Shown: positions 18,210 to 27,253, numbered from the stretch's first letter. The stretch is 31,460 nucleotides of DNA from Actinomycetes bacterium (GCA_023451265.1 JAEYAG010000153.1:1-31460), one strand, 5' to 3'. Notes: generated from the sequence alone by a model not told the origin. Numbers and translations: made by a program.

Positions 18210-19789
18210 TCATCGCCGACCTCATCCGCCGCGCCTTCGCGACTCACGCCGGCCAGCCCGCCGTCGCCTGCGGAGACCGGACTCTCTCATACGGTCAGGT
18301 GGCTGACCGCTCGTTCCGGCTCGTCAACGCATTGCGCGCGTTGGGCGTGAACCCGGGCGACCGGGTCGCCACCCTCGCTCCGAACGATCTGACCACGCTG
18401 GAGGTGATGACCGGGCTCGCTCTGGGTGGATACGCCCGCGCAGCGCTCCACGCGATGAACAGCGCCGAGGCACACTCGGCGATGCTGAGCGCCTCGGGCG
18501 CCCGTGCCCTCATCACCACGCGGGACTTCGCTGCGAGGTTCGCGGACGTGTTCGCCCAGGCATCCGAGCTCGCGCACGTGATCGTGCTCGACGCGGACGC
18601 CGAATCGGGCGCGGCGGACGTTCTCGACTACGAGCGCCTGCTCGCGGATGCCCACGCCGAGGACGCGCACGTGCCGGTCCGGCCGGACGACGTGCTGCAC
18701 CTGGCTTACTCCTCGGGCTCGACAGGAACGGCGCGCGCCTCGGTGCACACTCACGAGAGCTGGGCGCACGTCACAGTCGCCAACGCCGCCATGCTGCCGC
18801 GTGTCACCTCCGATGACCGCTACCTCGCTGCGGCCCCGCTCACGCACGCCGCCTCCACGGTGCTCTACCTCCTCGTAGCACGCGGGGCCGCCATCGAGGT
18901 CATGCCGCACTTCGAGGCGGCCGAGGCGCTGCGGCTGATCTCGGAGCGTCGCTGCACTCTGACGATCATGGTGCCAACGATGCTGCAGCTGCTCGCGACC
19001 CACCCCGAGGTCGGACAGTTCGATCTGACGAGCATGCGTGCCCTCGTCTACGCCGGCGCACCGATCTCGGTCGCGACGGCGCGGGCGGCGCAGGCGGCCT
19101 TCGGTGACGTGCTGTTCCAGACCTACGGCCAGAGTGAGTGCCTCCCGGTCTCCTGCCTCACGCCGGAGGATCACCGCTACGGGGTCACGACCGACGAGCG
19201 CGTGCTCACCTCGGCCGGACGGCCGTGCCTCACCGCCTCGGTGCGCATCGCCGACGAGACGGGCGCGGCGCTGCCCGTCGGTTCTGTCGGGGAGATCCTC
19301 GTGTCCTCCGACGGGCGGATGCGGGGGATCTGGGGCGACTCGGTCGCCACCGCCGAGCGCATCACCGATGACGGCTACGTGCACACCAACGACATCGGGT
19401 ACCTGGATGAGCGCGGCCTGCTGTTCGTCGTCGATCGCAAGAACGACATGATCATCTCGGGCGGCTTCAACATCTGGCCCGCCGAGATCGAGCAGGCGCT
19501 CGCCGCGCACCCCGCGGTCGTTGAGGCGGTCGTGGTGGGCATCCCGCATCCGCGGTGGGGGGAGACGCCGGTGGCGGTCGTCGTCCTCGCCGACGGCGCG
19601 AGCGTCGCCGAGGAGGAGCTGATCGAGCTGTGCCGGCAGAAGGTGGGCTCGATGAAGAAGCCGACCGAACTGGTCCTGCGCACCGAGCCGCTCGAGCGCA
19701 ATCAGTTCGGAAAGCTCTCGCGCCGAGAGGTGCGCGACCGCTACTGGCCGGTCGACGGTGCGCATTCCCGACAGGTGAACGGCGCCTGA
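18206..19789 (+). CDS. acyl-CoA ligase of the AMP-binding family
   Basis: The 527-residue protein activates a carboxylic acid with ATP and CoA through an acyl-adenylate. Motifs in order: the phosphate loop YSSGSTGTARASVHTH (168-183), TYGQSECLP, TNDIGYLDERGLLFVVDRKN with DMIISGGFNIWPAEIEQAL, and the C-terminal catalytic lysine Lys503 in NQFGKLSRRE. The phosphate loop is unusual: the common P-K-G is A-R-A here (Arg177 for lysine). The ATG overlaps the preceding SnoaL-like gene by 4 bp. It should prepare the imported acid for the hydratase, dehydrogenase and thiolase encoded on the other strand. Substrate cannot be told; a fatty, aryl or cyclic acid is possible. Confidence 0.92.
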   Translation: MIIADLIRRAFATHAGQPAVACGDRTLSYGQVADRSFRLVNALRALGVNPGDRVATLAPNDLTTLEVMTGLALGGYARAALHAMNSAEAHSAMLSASGARALITTRDFAARFADVFAQASELAHVIVLDADAESGAADVLDYERLLADAHAEDAHVPVRPDDVLHLAYSSGSTGTARASVHTHESWAHVTVANAAMLPRVTSDDRYLAAAPLTHAASTVLYLLVARGAAIEVMPHFEAAEALRLISERRCTLTIMVPTMLQLLATHPEVGQFDLTSMRALVYAGAPISVATARAAQAAFGDVLFQTYGQSECLPVSCLTPEDHRYGVTTDERVLTSAGRPCLTASVRIADETGAALPVGSVGEILVSSDGRMRGIWGDSVATAERITDDGYVHTNDIGYLDERGLLFVVDRKNDMIISGGFNIWPAEIEQALAAHPAVVEAVVVGIPHPRWGETPVAVVVLADGASVAEEELIELCRQKVGSMKKPTELVLRTEPLERNQFGKLSRREVRDRYWPVDGAHSRQVNGA

Positions 19790-19820
19790 GGCGTGACGGC
19801 CGCGGGGCGGCGAACGCTGC

Positions 19821-19853
19821 GCAAAATACGTGACAAACAGATGACGATCGTCA
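19821..19853 (+). promoter_or_regulatory. 31-bp conserved element, copy 2, ending in a 12-bp palindrome
   Basis: Positions 19821-19851 match 8824-8854 at 23 of 31 positions. Here the right end is a perfect 12-bp palindrome TGACGATCGTCA (19842-19853); copy 1 has the first ten bases only. It lies in the 96-bp gap between the ligase and the MaoC-type gene, 32 bp before the latter's ATG, so that part of the operon may have its own regulated start. Confidence 0.62.
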
Positions 19854-19885
19854 ACAAGCAGTTCAACCCAAGAAGGAGATTCCCC

Positions 19886-20746
19886 ATGACGACGCAGGAG
19901 ACCGACCAGTTCGACACCGAGCCGCTGTTCAAATGGAGCGAGCCGGTGGAGTTCATCGCCGACCGCGAACGACTCATCGCCTACGCGCACGCGACCAACG
20001 ACACCAACCCGCGGCACCTGAGCGGAGACATCGCCAGCCCGGTGTTCAACGTGGTGCCTGCATTCAAGGTCATCGCGCCGCTCACCGAGAACATGCCCCC
20101 GGTCGAGAAGCGGATGATGGGGCTGCACGGCGAGCAGGACTTCGTCTTCCACAGACCGATCGAGGCGGGCATGAAGCTCGTGACGCGCGCCTACCCCCTG
20201 GGGATCACGCCGCGCTCGACGGGCTCGCTGATCACCATCAAGGGGGTCACCACCCTCGAGGACGGCACCCCGATCGTCGACCAGCACGTCACCGTGTTCA
20301 TCCGCACGGCGATCGCCCCCGAGGCGATCGGCGAGCTGCCGCCAGCACGCGAGTACACGCGCGAGGCGGAACCCTTCCTCGAGGTCACCGACTCCTTCGA
20401 CCCTGATCAGAGCTACCGGTACATGGGGGCCTCCGGCGACACGATGCCGCTGCACTCCGAGAACGCGTTCGCACAGCAGTTCGGGTTCCCCGGCATCATC
20501 CTGCACGGCAACTGCACGTTCGCCTTCGCGACGCGGGCGATCACCGAGAACCTCGCCGGCGGCGATGCCTCACGGATCAAGCGGCTGGCCATCCGCTTCA
20601 GCCGATGGGTGACGCCCTACGACAGCATCACCACGCGTCTCTATCGTGCCGGTCGTCGCGACGGCCGCGCGGTCTACAGCTTCGAGACGGCCCTGGCTGA
20701 CGGCACCCTGTGCCTCAGCGATGGCCTGATCGAAGTCGAGGACTGA
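19886..20746 (+). CDS. MaoC-type double-hotdog enoyl-CoA hydratase
   Basis: The 286-residue protein has two hotdog halves like eukaryotic-type hydratase 2. The C-terminal half carries the hydratase-2 motif with Asp185 and His190 in ASGDTMPLH, followed by GFPGIILHGNC. The N-terminal half has a related NDTNPRHLSG segment that probably only binds the acyl-CoA. It would add water to a trans-2-enoyl-CoA to give the (R)-3-hydroxy form, opposite in stereochemistry to the FadB-like hydratase. The ATG at 19886 has a strong AGAAGGAG site; an in-frame ATG at 19841 lies inside the palindrome and lacks one. It is followed by the second binding-protein gene after 54 bp. Confidence 0.88.
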   Translation: MTTQETDQFDTEPLFKWSEPVEFIADRERLIAYAHATNDTNPRHLSGDIASPVFNVVPAFKVIAPLTENMPPVEKRMMGLHGEQDFVFHRPIEAGMKLVTRAYPLGITPRSTGSLITIKGVTTLEDGTPIVDQHVTVFIRTAIAPEAIGELPPAREYTREAEPFLEVTDSFDPDQSYRYMGASGDTMPLHSENAFAQQFGFPGIILHGNCTFAFATRAITENLAGGDASRIKRLAIRFSRWVTPYDSITTRLYRAGRRDGRAVYSFETALADGTLCLSDGLIEVED

Positions 20747-20800
20747 CCGGTCCTCGTCCTTCACCACCCAACCCTGCAGAAGACACAACGGAGCGTTTTC

Positions 20801-21820
20801 ATGAAACTGTCTCGTATCGCCCCGAGCGCCATCGCGGCGCTCGCTCTCGGAGCCGTGCTGGTCGCGTGCTCCTCCACCCCCGCGGAGAACTCGTCCACCC
20901 CCGCGGCTGGCTCCTCCGCATCCGCCGACAGCACCGAGATCGTCCCCGCCGACATCGTGGTGGGCGTCGGCGGTCAGCTCTCCAACACGGACGTGTTCGC
21001 GGCCGTGCAGGACGGGTTCTTCGCCGACGAGGGGCTGACGGCCACCACCCAGGTGCTCACCGCCGGCTCCAACGCGATCCCACAGCTGCTCAGCGGCGAA
21101 CTGACGTTCGCGACCGTGGACACGACCACCGCCATCAACGCCACGCAGCAGGACGTCGGGATCACGACGGTCGCCACCAACACCGTGGGTATCAAGGACG
21201 ACACCGGATACGGCATGATCGTGGCGGGCGCCGATTCGGGCATCGCCACTCCGAAGGACCTGGAAGGCAAGAAGGTGCAGGTCAACGCTCTGGGCGGTAC
21301 AGCGCAGGTGCTGACCCAGGCATCCGTGCAGAAGGACGGCGGCGATCCTTCGAAGGTCCAGTTCGTGGAGATCGCGCCCCCGCAGGCGATCGCGGCGCTC
21401 CAGGCCGGCCAGGTCGACGCCGCTGTGCTCAGCGAGCCGAACGTCACGGCGGCCAAGGCACTCGGTTTCACCGCCGTCTTCAACCCGGAGCAGAACACGG
21501 TTCCCGGTCTGCCCACGTTCGTGTTCGTCACGTCCACGGCTTTCGCCGAGCAGAACCCGCAGGTGGTCCGGCAGTTCCAGCGCGCGATCCTGGCGGCGAA
21601 CCAGGCGTTGGTCGAGGACCCCGAGCAGATCCGCACCATCGCGGCGACCTCCACGCAAGTCCCCGCCGACGTGCTCGCCGATATCGCAGGCCTGCCGCAG
21701 TTCGGCACGGAGCAGATCACCGGAGACCAGGTACAGCAGTACATCGACCTGCTCGTGGAGTTCGGCGCCCTGGAATCCGACGCTGTTCCGACCGGCGACC
21801 AGGTGGTCTGGGCGGGCTGA
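20801..21820 (+). CDS. ABC transporter substrate-binding lipoprotein, NitT/TauT type (copy 2)
   Basis: The 339-residue lipoprotein has a signal peptide ending VLVAC with Cys23 lipidated, then a low-complexity serine/threonine/alanine linker. The mature domain follows copy 1 closely: LTAGSNAIPQLLSGELTFAT, TPKDLEGKKVQVNALGGTAQ and GLPTFVFVTSTAFAEQNPQ. It is the cognate binding protein for the permeases and ATPase immediately downstream. The ATG is at 20801; the nearest ribosome-site-like sequence (ACGGAG) is weak. The SsuA/TauA fold usually binds small anions such as sulfonates, nitrate-like compounds or aromatic acids; context favours an organic acid. Paralogy with 8928-9926 indicates duplication inside the island. 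Confidence 0.92.
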   Translation: MKLSRIAPSAIAALALGAVLVACSSTPAENSSTPAAGSSASADSTEIVPADIVVGVGGQLSNTDVFAAVQDGFFADEGLTATTQVLTAGSNAIPQLLSGELTFATVDTTTAINATQQDVGITTVATNTVGIKDDTGYGMIVAGADSGIATPKDLEGKKVQVNALGGTAQVLTQASVQKDGGDPSKVQFVEIAPPQAIAALQAGQVDAAVLSEPNVTAAKALGFTAVFNPEQNTVPGLPTFVFVTSTAFAEQNPQVVRQFQRAILAANQALVEDPEQIRTIAATSTQVPADVLADIAGLPQFGTEQITGDQVQQYIDLLVEFGALESDAVPTGDQVVWAG

Positions 21821-21860
21821 GCCCGCCTCCTCACACCCGCGACGATAAGAAAGGACTCGC

Positions 21861-22733
21861 ATGTCCATGGATGCTCGAGCGAGCACTGCCGACGACCTGT
21901 CCCGGCGTCGAGTCCCGTTGGACACCGTCGCTATCCGCCGTCCGCGCCCTCAGCGCGGCCGGCGGGGCGTCACGCGCACTCTGATCCTCCAGATCTTCGT
22001 TCTCGCCCTGGCGGTCGGCGTGTGGTGGTATGGCTCGGTATCGCTGCCCACGGGCGTCATGCCCGGCCCTGCGACCACGCTCGCCGAACTCGTCCGGCTG
22101 GTCGGAACCCCGGAGTTCTGGAACGCCCTGGGCAGCACAATCGGCACCTTCCTCCTCGGCCTGGTGATCTGCGCTGTCGTGGGTGTTCCCGTGGGCCTGG
22201 CAGTCGGATCCTCCCGGATCGCGACGCAGAGCACGCGACTCGTTTTCGACTTCCTGCGCACGATCCCCCCGATCGCGATCCTCCCCCTGGTGCTGCTGAT
22301 GTTCGGGCCGTCCGCGGAGATGGTGCTGGTCGTCGTCGTCCTCGGCGCGATCTGGCCGATCCTTGTCCAGTCGACGTACGCGGCGACCCAGGGCGAGCCG
22401 TTGCTGCGCGACATGGCGCGCAGCGTGCGGATGCCTCGACGCTGGTACCTCTCCCGAGTGTTCTTTCCCGGGACGCTTCCCTTCGTCATGACGGGGCTTC
22501 GGGTCGGAACCACGATCTGCCTCCTATTGACGATCACCGGCGAGCTGCTCGGCGGCGCCCCGGGCATCGGATTCGAGATCCAGAACGCGCAGAACTACCT
22601 CGACACGCCGCGCATGTACGCCTACGTCCTGGTCTCCGCACTGCTGGGGCTCGGGGTCAACGTCCTGTTCTGGAGTGTGCAGCGATGGATCCTGCGCTGG
22701 CACGCCTCGCAGCGATCGGAGGTGTCACGATGA
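21861..22733 (+). CDS. ABC transporter permease, NitT/TauT type (first)
   Basis: The protein has 290 residues. About 40 basic N-terminal residues precede roughly six transmembrane helices, including ILQIFVLALAVGVWWYG and FLLGLVICAVVGVPVGLAVG. The cytoplasmic coupling loop typical of BPD_transp_1 permeases is seen as EPLLRDMARSVRMPRRWYLS leading to VFFPGTLPFVMTGLRVG. It forms half of the membrane channel with the next gene product. The ATG has an AAGAAAGGA site. It overlaps the next permease gene by 4 bp (ATGA). Confidence 0.93.
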   Translation: MSMDARASTADDLSRRRVPLDTVAIRRPRPQRGRRGVTRTLILQIFVLALAVGVWWYGSVSLPTGVMPGPATTLAELVRLVGTPEFWNALGSTIGTFLLGLVICAVVGVPVGLAVGSSRIATQSTRLVFDFLRTIPPIAILPLVLLMFGPSAEMVLVVVVLGAIWPILVQSTYAATQGEPLLRDMARSVRMPRRWYLSRVFFPGTLPFVMTGLRVGTTICLLLTITGELLGGAPGIGFEIQNAQNYLDTPRMYAYVLVSALLGLGVNVLFWSVQRWILRWHASQRSEVSR

Positions 22734-23527
22734 GCGCATCGTCACTGCGCCGCAGCCTCGGTCAGATCGGCCTGGAGATCTGGCTGCCGATCCTGCTCGT
22801 CGCCGTCTGGTGGTTCGCCAGCGCCGACAGCACGTCGGTGTATTTCCCGCCGTTGTCGAAGATTCTCGCTTCCTTCGCGAAGGACTTCCTCACGCCGGCG
22901 GGCTTCGCCGCGAACCTCCTGCCGAGCCTCGGCATCCTCGGCGCCGGATACGGTTTCGCCGTTGTCGCAGGGATCGTGATCGGCCTCGTGCTGGGTCTCG
23001 CCCGGCCGATCGAGACCGCGACCCGACCGCTGCTCGAGCTGCTGCGTGCCGTCCCGGGTGTTTCGCTACTGCCCATCTTCATCGTGCTGTTCGGCATCGA
23101 CGCGCAGATGAAGATCACCCTCATCGCCTTCGGTGCCTTCTGGCCCGTGCTGCTGAACACCATCGACGGGGTGCGGGGGATCGAGCCGCTCCTGTTCGAC
23201 TTCTCCCGTTCGTTCCGGCTCGGTCCCGTCCGCCGGCTCGGCTTCGTCGTGCTGCCCGGTGCCAGTCCGCAGATCTTCGCCGGTGCCCGCACAGCGCTCG
23301 CGATCTCGCTCATCATCATGGTGGTCGGCGAGACGGTGGGAGCAGACGGGGGCCTCGGCTACTTCCTGCTCAACGCGCAACGAAACTTCGCGTTGAGCTC
23401 CATGTGGGGAGCGATCCTTGCTCTCGGCATCCTGGGCTACTTCCTCAACATCCTCTTCCGCATCATCGAACGGATCGTGCTGCGCTGGCATCGGCTGCAG
23501 CAGGCGAGATTGGACGCACAACGATGA
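22730..23527 (+). CDS. ABC transporter permease, NitT/TauT type (second)
   Basis: This 265-residue membrane protein also fits BPD_transp_1. Helices include IWLPILLVAVWWFASAD and GILGAGYGFAVVAGIVIGLV. The coupling loop is EPLLFDFSRSFRLGPVRRLG followed by FVVLPGASPQIFAGARTALA. It pairs with the preceding permease as a heterodimer, since the two differ clearly. Its ATG overlaps the stop of the first permease and its TGA overlaps the ATPase start, so all three are coupled. The open frame upstream of 22730 is an off-frame shadow. Confidence 0.93.
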   Translation: MSASSLRRSLGQIGLEIWLPILLVAVWWFASADSTSVYFPPLSKILASFAKDFLTPAGFAANLLPSLGILGAGYGFAVVAGIVIGLVLGLARPIETATRPLLELLRAVPGVSLLPIFIVLFGIDAQMKITLIAFGAFWPVLLNTIDGVRGIEPLLFDFSRSFRLGPVRRLGFVVLPGASPQIFAGARTALAISLIIMVVGETVGADGGLGYFLLNAQRNFALSSMWGAILALGILGYFLNILFRIIERIVLRWHRLQQARLDAQR

Positions 23528-24342
23528 CTTTCACCGGCCCGCAGAGCACCCCCACGGCTGCTTCCGCGCCCTCTTCCACCATCCTCGAGGCACGCGACCT
23601 CGGGCACGCCTACGGCCAGCGCACCGTACTGGACAGGGTCGACTTCATCGTCGAGCACGGCCAGTTCGCGTGTATCGTCGGTCCTTCCGGTGTGGGCAAG
23701 ACCACCTTGCTGCGCTGCCTGTCCGGCCTGCAACCCGCCTCGCAGGGCGCCGTCTACCTGCGAGGCGAGCAGGTGACCGGTCCCATGCCCGGCGTGGCGC
23801 TCGTGTTCCAGGACTACAGTCGCTCGCTCCTGCCCTGGGTCTCGGTGCTGCACAATGTCACGATCCCGCTGCGAGCCGATGGGGTCTCCCGCGCGGCCGC
23901 GAAGGCGCGCGCCGCCGAGGCGCTCGCTCGAGTCGGTCTCGATGACACCGCGTCGGCCATGTTCCCATGGCAGCTGTCGGGCGGAATGCAGCAGCGCGTT
24001 GCGATCGCGCGTGCGCTCGCCTATCAGCCGACACTGCTTCTGATGGATGAACCGTTCGCCTCGGTGGATGCCTACACGCGTGCCGATCTCGAAGACCTCA
24101 TGCTGATGCTGCAGCGCGAGCTCGAGCTCACGGTGCTGCTCGTCACCCATGACATCGACGAGGCCGTCTACCTCTCCGATCGGGTGATCGCGCTCAACGG
24201 ACGTCCCGCGCACGTCGCCCGCATCGTCGATGTGCCGCTGGGCGGCGATCGAGACCAGATCGCGACGAAGAGCTTGCCGTTGTTCTCGGAGATCCGCGCC
24301 GAGGTGCACAACCTGGTGCGCGGCGACCGGGGTTCGAAGTGA
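23524..24342 (+). CDS. ABC transporter ATP-binding protein, NitT/TauT type
   Basis: The 272-residue ATPase has Walker A GPSGVGKTT, a Q-loop VFQDYSRSLLPW, the signature LSGGMQQR, Walker B LLLMDEPF and the switch histidine in VTHDIDEA. The DEPFASVDAYTRADLED segment and overall length match the SsuB/TauB family. It powers uptake through the two permeases just upstream. A 20-residue flexible N-terminal leader (TPTAASAPSST) is unusual for the family. It overlaps the second permease (ATGA) and the VOC gene (GTGA). Confidence 0.95.
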   Translation: MTFTGPQSTPTAASAPSSTILEARDLGHAYGQRTVLDRVDFIVEHGQFACIVGPSGVGKTTLLRCLSGLQPASQGAVYLRGEQVTGPMPGVALVFQDYSRSLLPWVSVLHNVTIPLRADGVSRAAAKARAAEALARVGLDDTASAMFPWQLSGGMQQRVAIARALAYQPTLLLMDEPFASVDAYTRADLEDLMLMLQRELELTVLLVTHDIDEAVYLSDRVIALNGRPAHVARIVDVPLGGDRDQIATKSLPLFSEIRAEVHNLVRGDRGSK

Positions 24343-24740
24343 CCATCGAGCTCACCGGCGCCCACCATCTGCGGGTTCCTGTCGGCGATCTGGAGGTCGC
24401 GCGGGGGTTCTGGTGCGACGTGCTCGGATACGAGTGGGATTTCGACTTCGGCGACGACGGTGTGGGTCTTCGGCACGCCCACGGCGGACCGAACGTCGTC
24501 CTTTGGCACGCGCCGGAGGTGGCGAGCGCCACGGAGGGCTTCACCCTCTTCGGGATCGGCGTGCCGGACCGGATCGCTTTGGAGAAGGTGCGCGAACTGC
24601 TCGATGCGCGTGGAGTCGCACACGCCGGCATCCAGCCTGCTTTCGTCGAGGCGAAGCTGCCAGGTGTCCGGACTCCCGACGGGGCGCTGGTCGGGTTCTA
24701 CGTCAAACCCGGGGCTGAGGTGGCTCCGGCTACCGGCTGA
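24339..24740 (+). CDS. VOC (glyoxalase/dioxygenase fold) protein
   Basis: The 133-residue protein is a vicinal oxygen chelate domain: HHLRVPVGDLEVARGFWCDV at the start with the metal-ligand-like histidine, LGYEWDFDF, and the C-terminal PDGALVGFYVKPG strand. The family includes glyoxalases, epimerases (such as methylmalonyl-CoA epimerase) and extradiol dioxygenases; at this size only a small half-unit is present and it would dimerise. The GTG start overlaps the ATPase stop by 4 bp, so it belongs to the transporter operon and is its last gene. Its reaction cannot be assigned. Confidence 0.8.
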   Translation: MTIELTGAHHLRVPVGDLEVARGFWCDVLGYEWDFDFGDDGVGLRHAHGGPNVVLWHAPEVASATEGFTLFGIGVPDRIALEKVRELLDARGVAHAGIQPAFVEAKLPGVRTPDGALVGFYVKPGAEVAPATG

Positions 24741-24765
24741 AGACCGCGCACACGCGCGCTCACGA

Positions 24766-24835
24766 ACTCCGCAGAATGTCACGTACTCCGCAGGCTTGGG
24801 CGCGGATGCATGCGGAGTACGCGCGAATCTGCGGA
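24766..24835. terminator. nested double inverted repeat between convergent genes
   Basis: The inner arms CGTACTCCGCA (24782-24792) and TGCGGAGTACG (24811-24821) are a perfect 11-bp pair around an 18-nt loop. The outer arms TCCGCAGA (24768-24775) and TCTGCGGA (24828-24835) are a perfect 8-bp pair. Within each side the core ACTCCGCAG or TGCGGA recurs 19 bp apart. It lies in the 108-bp gap between the VOC gene and the convergent galactokinase gene, so it may end both transcripts; a small dispersed repeat is the alternative. Confidence 0.6.
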
Positions 24836-24848
24836 CTTGGTGCCGCGA

Positions 24849-26009
24849 TCAGGCGTCGCGGCGGGCGCCCTCGGAGGGCCGGACGGTGAAGATGTGCGGC
24901 GCCGTGAAGCCGGCATCCGCGAATGCCCGCTCGACGGCGGCCGTCACGGCGGGCACGAGGTCGTGGTCGACGAGCGCGATCGCCGAGCCGCCGAAGCCGC
25001 CGCCCGTCATCCGCGCCCCGATCGCGCCCGCGGCCCGCGCGGTGTCGACGGCGAGGTCGAGCTCGGGCACCGAGATCTCGAAGTCGTCGCGCATCGAGGC
25101 GTGCGACGCGTCGAGCAGAGCGCCGATCGCGCGCGGACCCTCGGTGCGCAGCGTCTGCACGGCGTCGAGGACGCGCTGGTCCTCCGTGACGACATGGCGG
25201 ACGCGCCGGAAGGTGACGTCGTCCATGAGCTCGCGCGCCCGCGGCAGGTCGTCGACACCGAGGTCGCGCAGCGCGGCCACGCCCATGATCGCGGCGCCCG
25301 CCTCGCAGGAGGCGCGGCGCTCGCCGTAGCCGCCCGTCGAGTGCGCGTGCTTGACCTTCGTGTCGACGACGAGCACCTCGAGCCCCGCGGCCGCGAAGCC
25401 GAGGTCGACGACGTCCGCCTCGAGCGAGCGGCAGTCGAGGAACGTGCCCGCGTCGGCGCGGCCGAGCATGGATGCCATCTGGTCCATGATCCCGGTCGGT
25501 GCGCCGACGGCGTCGTTCTCGGCGCGGCGGCCCGCCTGGGCGAGCGCGACGCGATCGAGCCCGAGGCCCCAGACGTCGTTCAGCGCGGCGGCGGTCGCGC
25601 CCTCGATCGCGGCGGACGAGGAGAGCCCCGCGCCGACCGGCACGTCGGACGTGAAGGCGAGCTCGACGCCCGGGACGGATGCCGGGTCGGTGCCCGTCGC
25701 CTCGAGGAGCGCCCACGCGACGCCCAGCGGGTAGCGCGCCCACTCGGCGATCTCGTCGCGACGGGTGGGGAAGAGGGCGTCGAGGTCGGTGAGGGCGACC
25801 GCGACGGGCTCGGCGTCGTCGGCGGACACGCTGAGGAACGCGGACTGCACGCTCATGCGGCCGTCGGCGCGGCTCGTGAGCTGCACCGTCGTGCGGTGTT
25901 CGATCGCGAACGGGAACACGAACCCGTCGTTGTAGTCGGTGTGCTCCCCGATCAGGTTGACGCGACCCGGAGCTGACCAGGTGCCGGAGGTGGGGATGGG
26001 GTCGGTCAC
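24849..26009 (-). CDS. galK: galactokinase
   Basis: The 386-residue GHMP kinase phosphorylates alpha-D-galactose at O1 with ATP, in the cytoplasm. It carries the galactokinase signature GRVNLIGEHTDYNDGFVFP (about 15-33), the ATP-binding motif PVGAGLSSSAA, and the third GHMP motif RMTGGGFGGSAIAL. GIMDQMASMLG contains the catalytic aspartate region. The GTG start at 26009 has AAGGAG upstream and overlaps the galT TGA by 4 bp (GTGA), so it is coupled to galT. galE and galM are not in the window. Confidence 0.96.
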   Translation of the reverse strand: MTDPIPTSGTWSAPGRVNLIGEHTDYNDGFVFPFAIEHRTTVQLTSRADGRMSVQSAFLSVSADDAEPVAVALTDLDALFPTRRDEIAEWARYPLGVAWALLEATGTDPASVPGVELAFTSDVPVGAGLSSSAAIEGATAAALNDVWGLGLDRVALAQAGRRAENDAVGAPTGIMDQMASMLGRADAGTFLDCRSLEADVVDLGFAAAGLEVLVVDTKVKHAHSTGGYGERRASCEAGAAIMGVAALRDLGVDDLPRARELMDDVTFRRVRHVVTEDQRVLDAVQTLRTEGPRAIGALLDASHASMRDDFEISVPELDLAVDTARAAGAIGARMTGGGFGGSAIALVDHDLVPAVTAAVERAFADAGFTAPHIFTVRPSEGARRDA

Positions 26010-27247
26010 AGGGATACTCCTTCGACGGCGACGCGCAGCTTCTCCGCTGCGGTCTCGGGTGGGACATCGCCGATCCAGGCGCCCATGGCGGCCTCGGATC
26101 CGGCGAGGAATTTCAGCTTGTCGGCGGCGCGGCGCGGCGACGTGAGCTGCAGGTTGAGGCGAACGGTGTCGCGCGCGACATTCACGGGAGCCTGATGCCA
26201 GGCCGCGATGTAGGGGGTTGGGGCCCCGCGCACCGAGGCTCCGGGCGACGCGTCAGCGGCGTCTGGAGTGTGCGTGGGGAGGGTGTCGTACAGGGCATCC
26301 ACGCCGCGCAGCAGGCGCAGATAGAACGGAGCGAGCTCGTCGCGCTCGGCATCCGTGAGCCCCGCGAGGTCGGCGACGTGGCGGTGCGGCAGGACGTGCA
26401 GCTCGAGGGGCCAGCGCGCCGCGAAGGGCACGAAGGCCGTCCAGTGCTCGCCGCGCAGGACGACGCGCGGACCCTCCTGCTCGAACTCGAGGATGCGCTG
26501 GAAGAGATCGGGCGACGTGCGATCGATCGAGTCGAGCAGACGCTGCGTGCGCGGCGTCACGTACGGGTACGAGTAGATCTGCCCGTGCGGATGGTGCAGC
26601 GTCACCCCGATCGCCTCACCGCGGTTCTCGAACGGGAAGACCTGCTGGACGCCGGGGAGCCGCGACAGTGCCGCCGTCCGATCGGCCCAGGCCTCGATGA
26701 CGGTGCGAGCCCGGGTGACCGACTGCGTGCCGAAGGACCCGGCGTGTTCGGGCGAGAAGCACACCACTTCGCAGCGCCCGACGCTCGTGCGGGTGCGTCC
26801 GAGGCCGAGGTGGGTGAGGTCTTCGAGTCCGCGCGGCGGGTCGGATGCCACCGGCGCGGCGCCCTCGCCCGTCTCGCCCGTGGCTTCGGCGAGGGCCGGG
26901 CCGAACGAGGGGGACTTGTTCTCGAAGACCGCGACGTCGTAGAGCGACGGGATCTCGGACGGGTTGGTGGGCGACTGCGGGGCGAGCGGATCGAGTTCGG
27001 CGGGAGGCAGGAACGCACGGTTCTGCCGGGCGGCGGCGACGGAGATCCAGTCGCCGGTGAGGATGTCCTGCCGCATCGTCGCGGTCGCCGGGCGCGGATC
27101 GAGGCGCCGGGCGTCGACGGCGCGATCGGGGCCGAGGGTCGTATCGGGGTCGTCGAAGTAGATCAGCTCGCGGCCGTCGGCCAGGCGCGTGGTCCGCTTG
27201 ACGACGCCCGCGCCGAGAGACTGGGTGTGCATCGTCGCTGTGGTCAC
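26006..27247 (-). CDS. galT: galactose-1-phosphate uridylyltransferase
   Basis: The 413-residue enzyme exchanges UMP between UDP-glucose and galactose-1-phosphate. It has the active-site HPHGQIYSYPY with the nucleophilic histidine, preceded by FPFENRGEAIGVTLHH, and LELHVLPHRHVADLAGL in the second half. Residues about 105-160 include a low-complexity insertion (GETGEGAAPVAS). The start is set at the GTG at 27247, because a TTGACG-17-TACGGT promoter ends 6 nt before it, giving a leaderless mRNA. The ATG at 27310 lies upstream of the promoter and is unlikely; the ATG at 27232 is an alternative. It is followed by galK and divergent from a LacI regulator. Confidence 0.94.
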   Translation of the reverse strand: MTTATMHTQSLGAGVVKRTTRLADGRELIYFDDPDTTLGPDRAVDARRLDPRPATATMRQDILTGDWISVAAARQNRAFLPPAELDPLAPQSPTNPSEIPSLYDVAVFENKSPSFGPALAEATGETGEGAAPVASDPPRGLEDLTHLGLGRTRTSVGRCEVVCFSPEHAGSFGTQSVTRARTVIEAWADRTAALSRLPGVQQVFPFENRGEAIGVTLHHPHGQIYSYPYVTPRTQRLLDSIDRTSPDLFQRILEFEQEGPRVVLRGEHWTAFVPFAARWPLELHVLPHRHVADLAGLTDAERDELAPFYLRLLRGVDALYDTLPTHTPDAADASPGASVRGAPTPYIAAWHQAPVNVARDTVRLNLQLTSPRRAADKLKFLAGSEAAMGAWIGDVPPETAAEKLRVAVEGVSL

Positions 27248-27253
27248 GCATCT

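Noticed and set aside
19841..19886. Earlier in-frame ATG for the MaoC-type gene
   Set aside because: It lies inside the palindrome and lacks a ribosome site, while the ATG at 19886 has AGAAGGAG at good spacing.
18287..20506. 739-codon open frame on the minus strand
   Set aside because: It runs antisense to the ligase and MaoC-type genes, which have full motif sets. Its translation is low-complexity.
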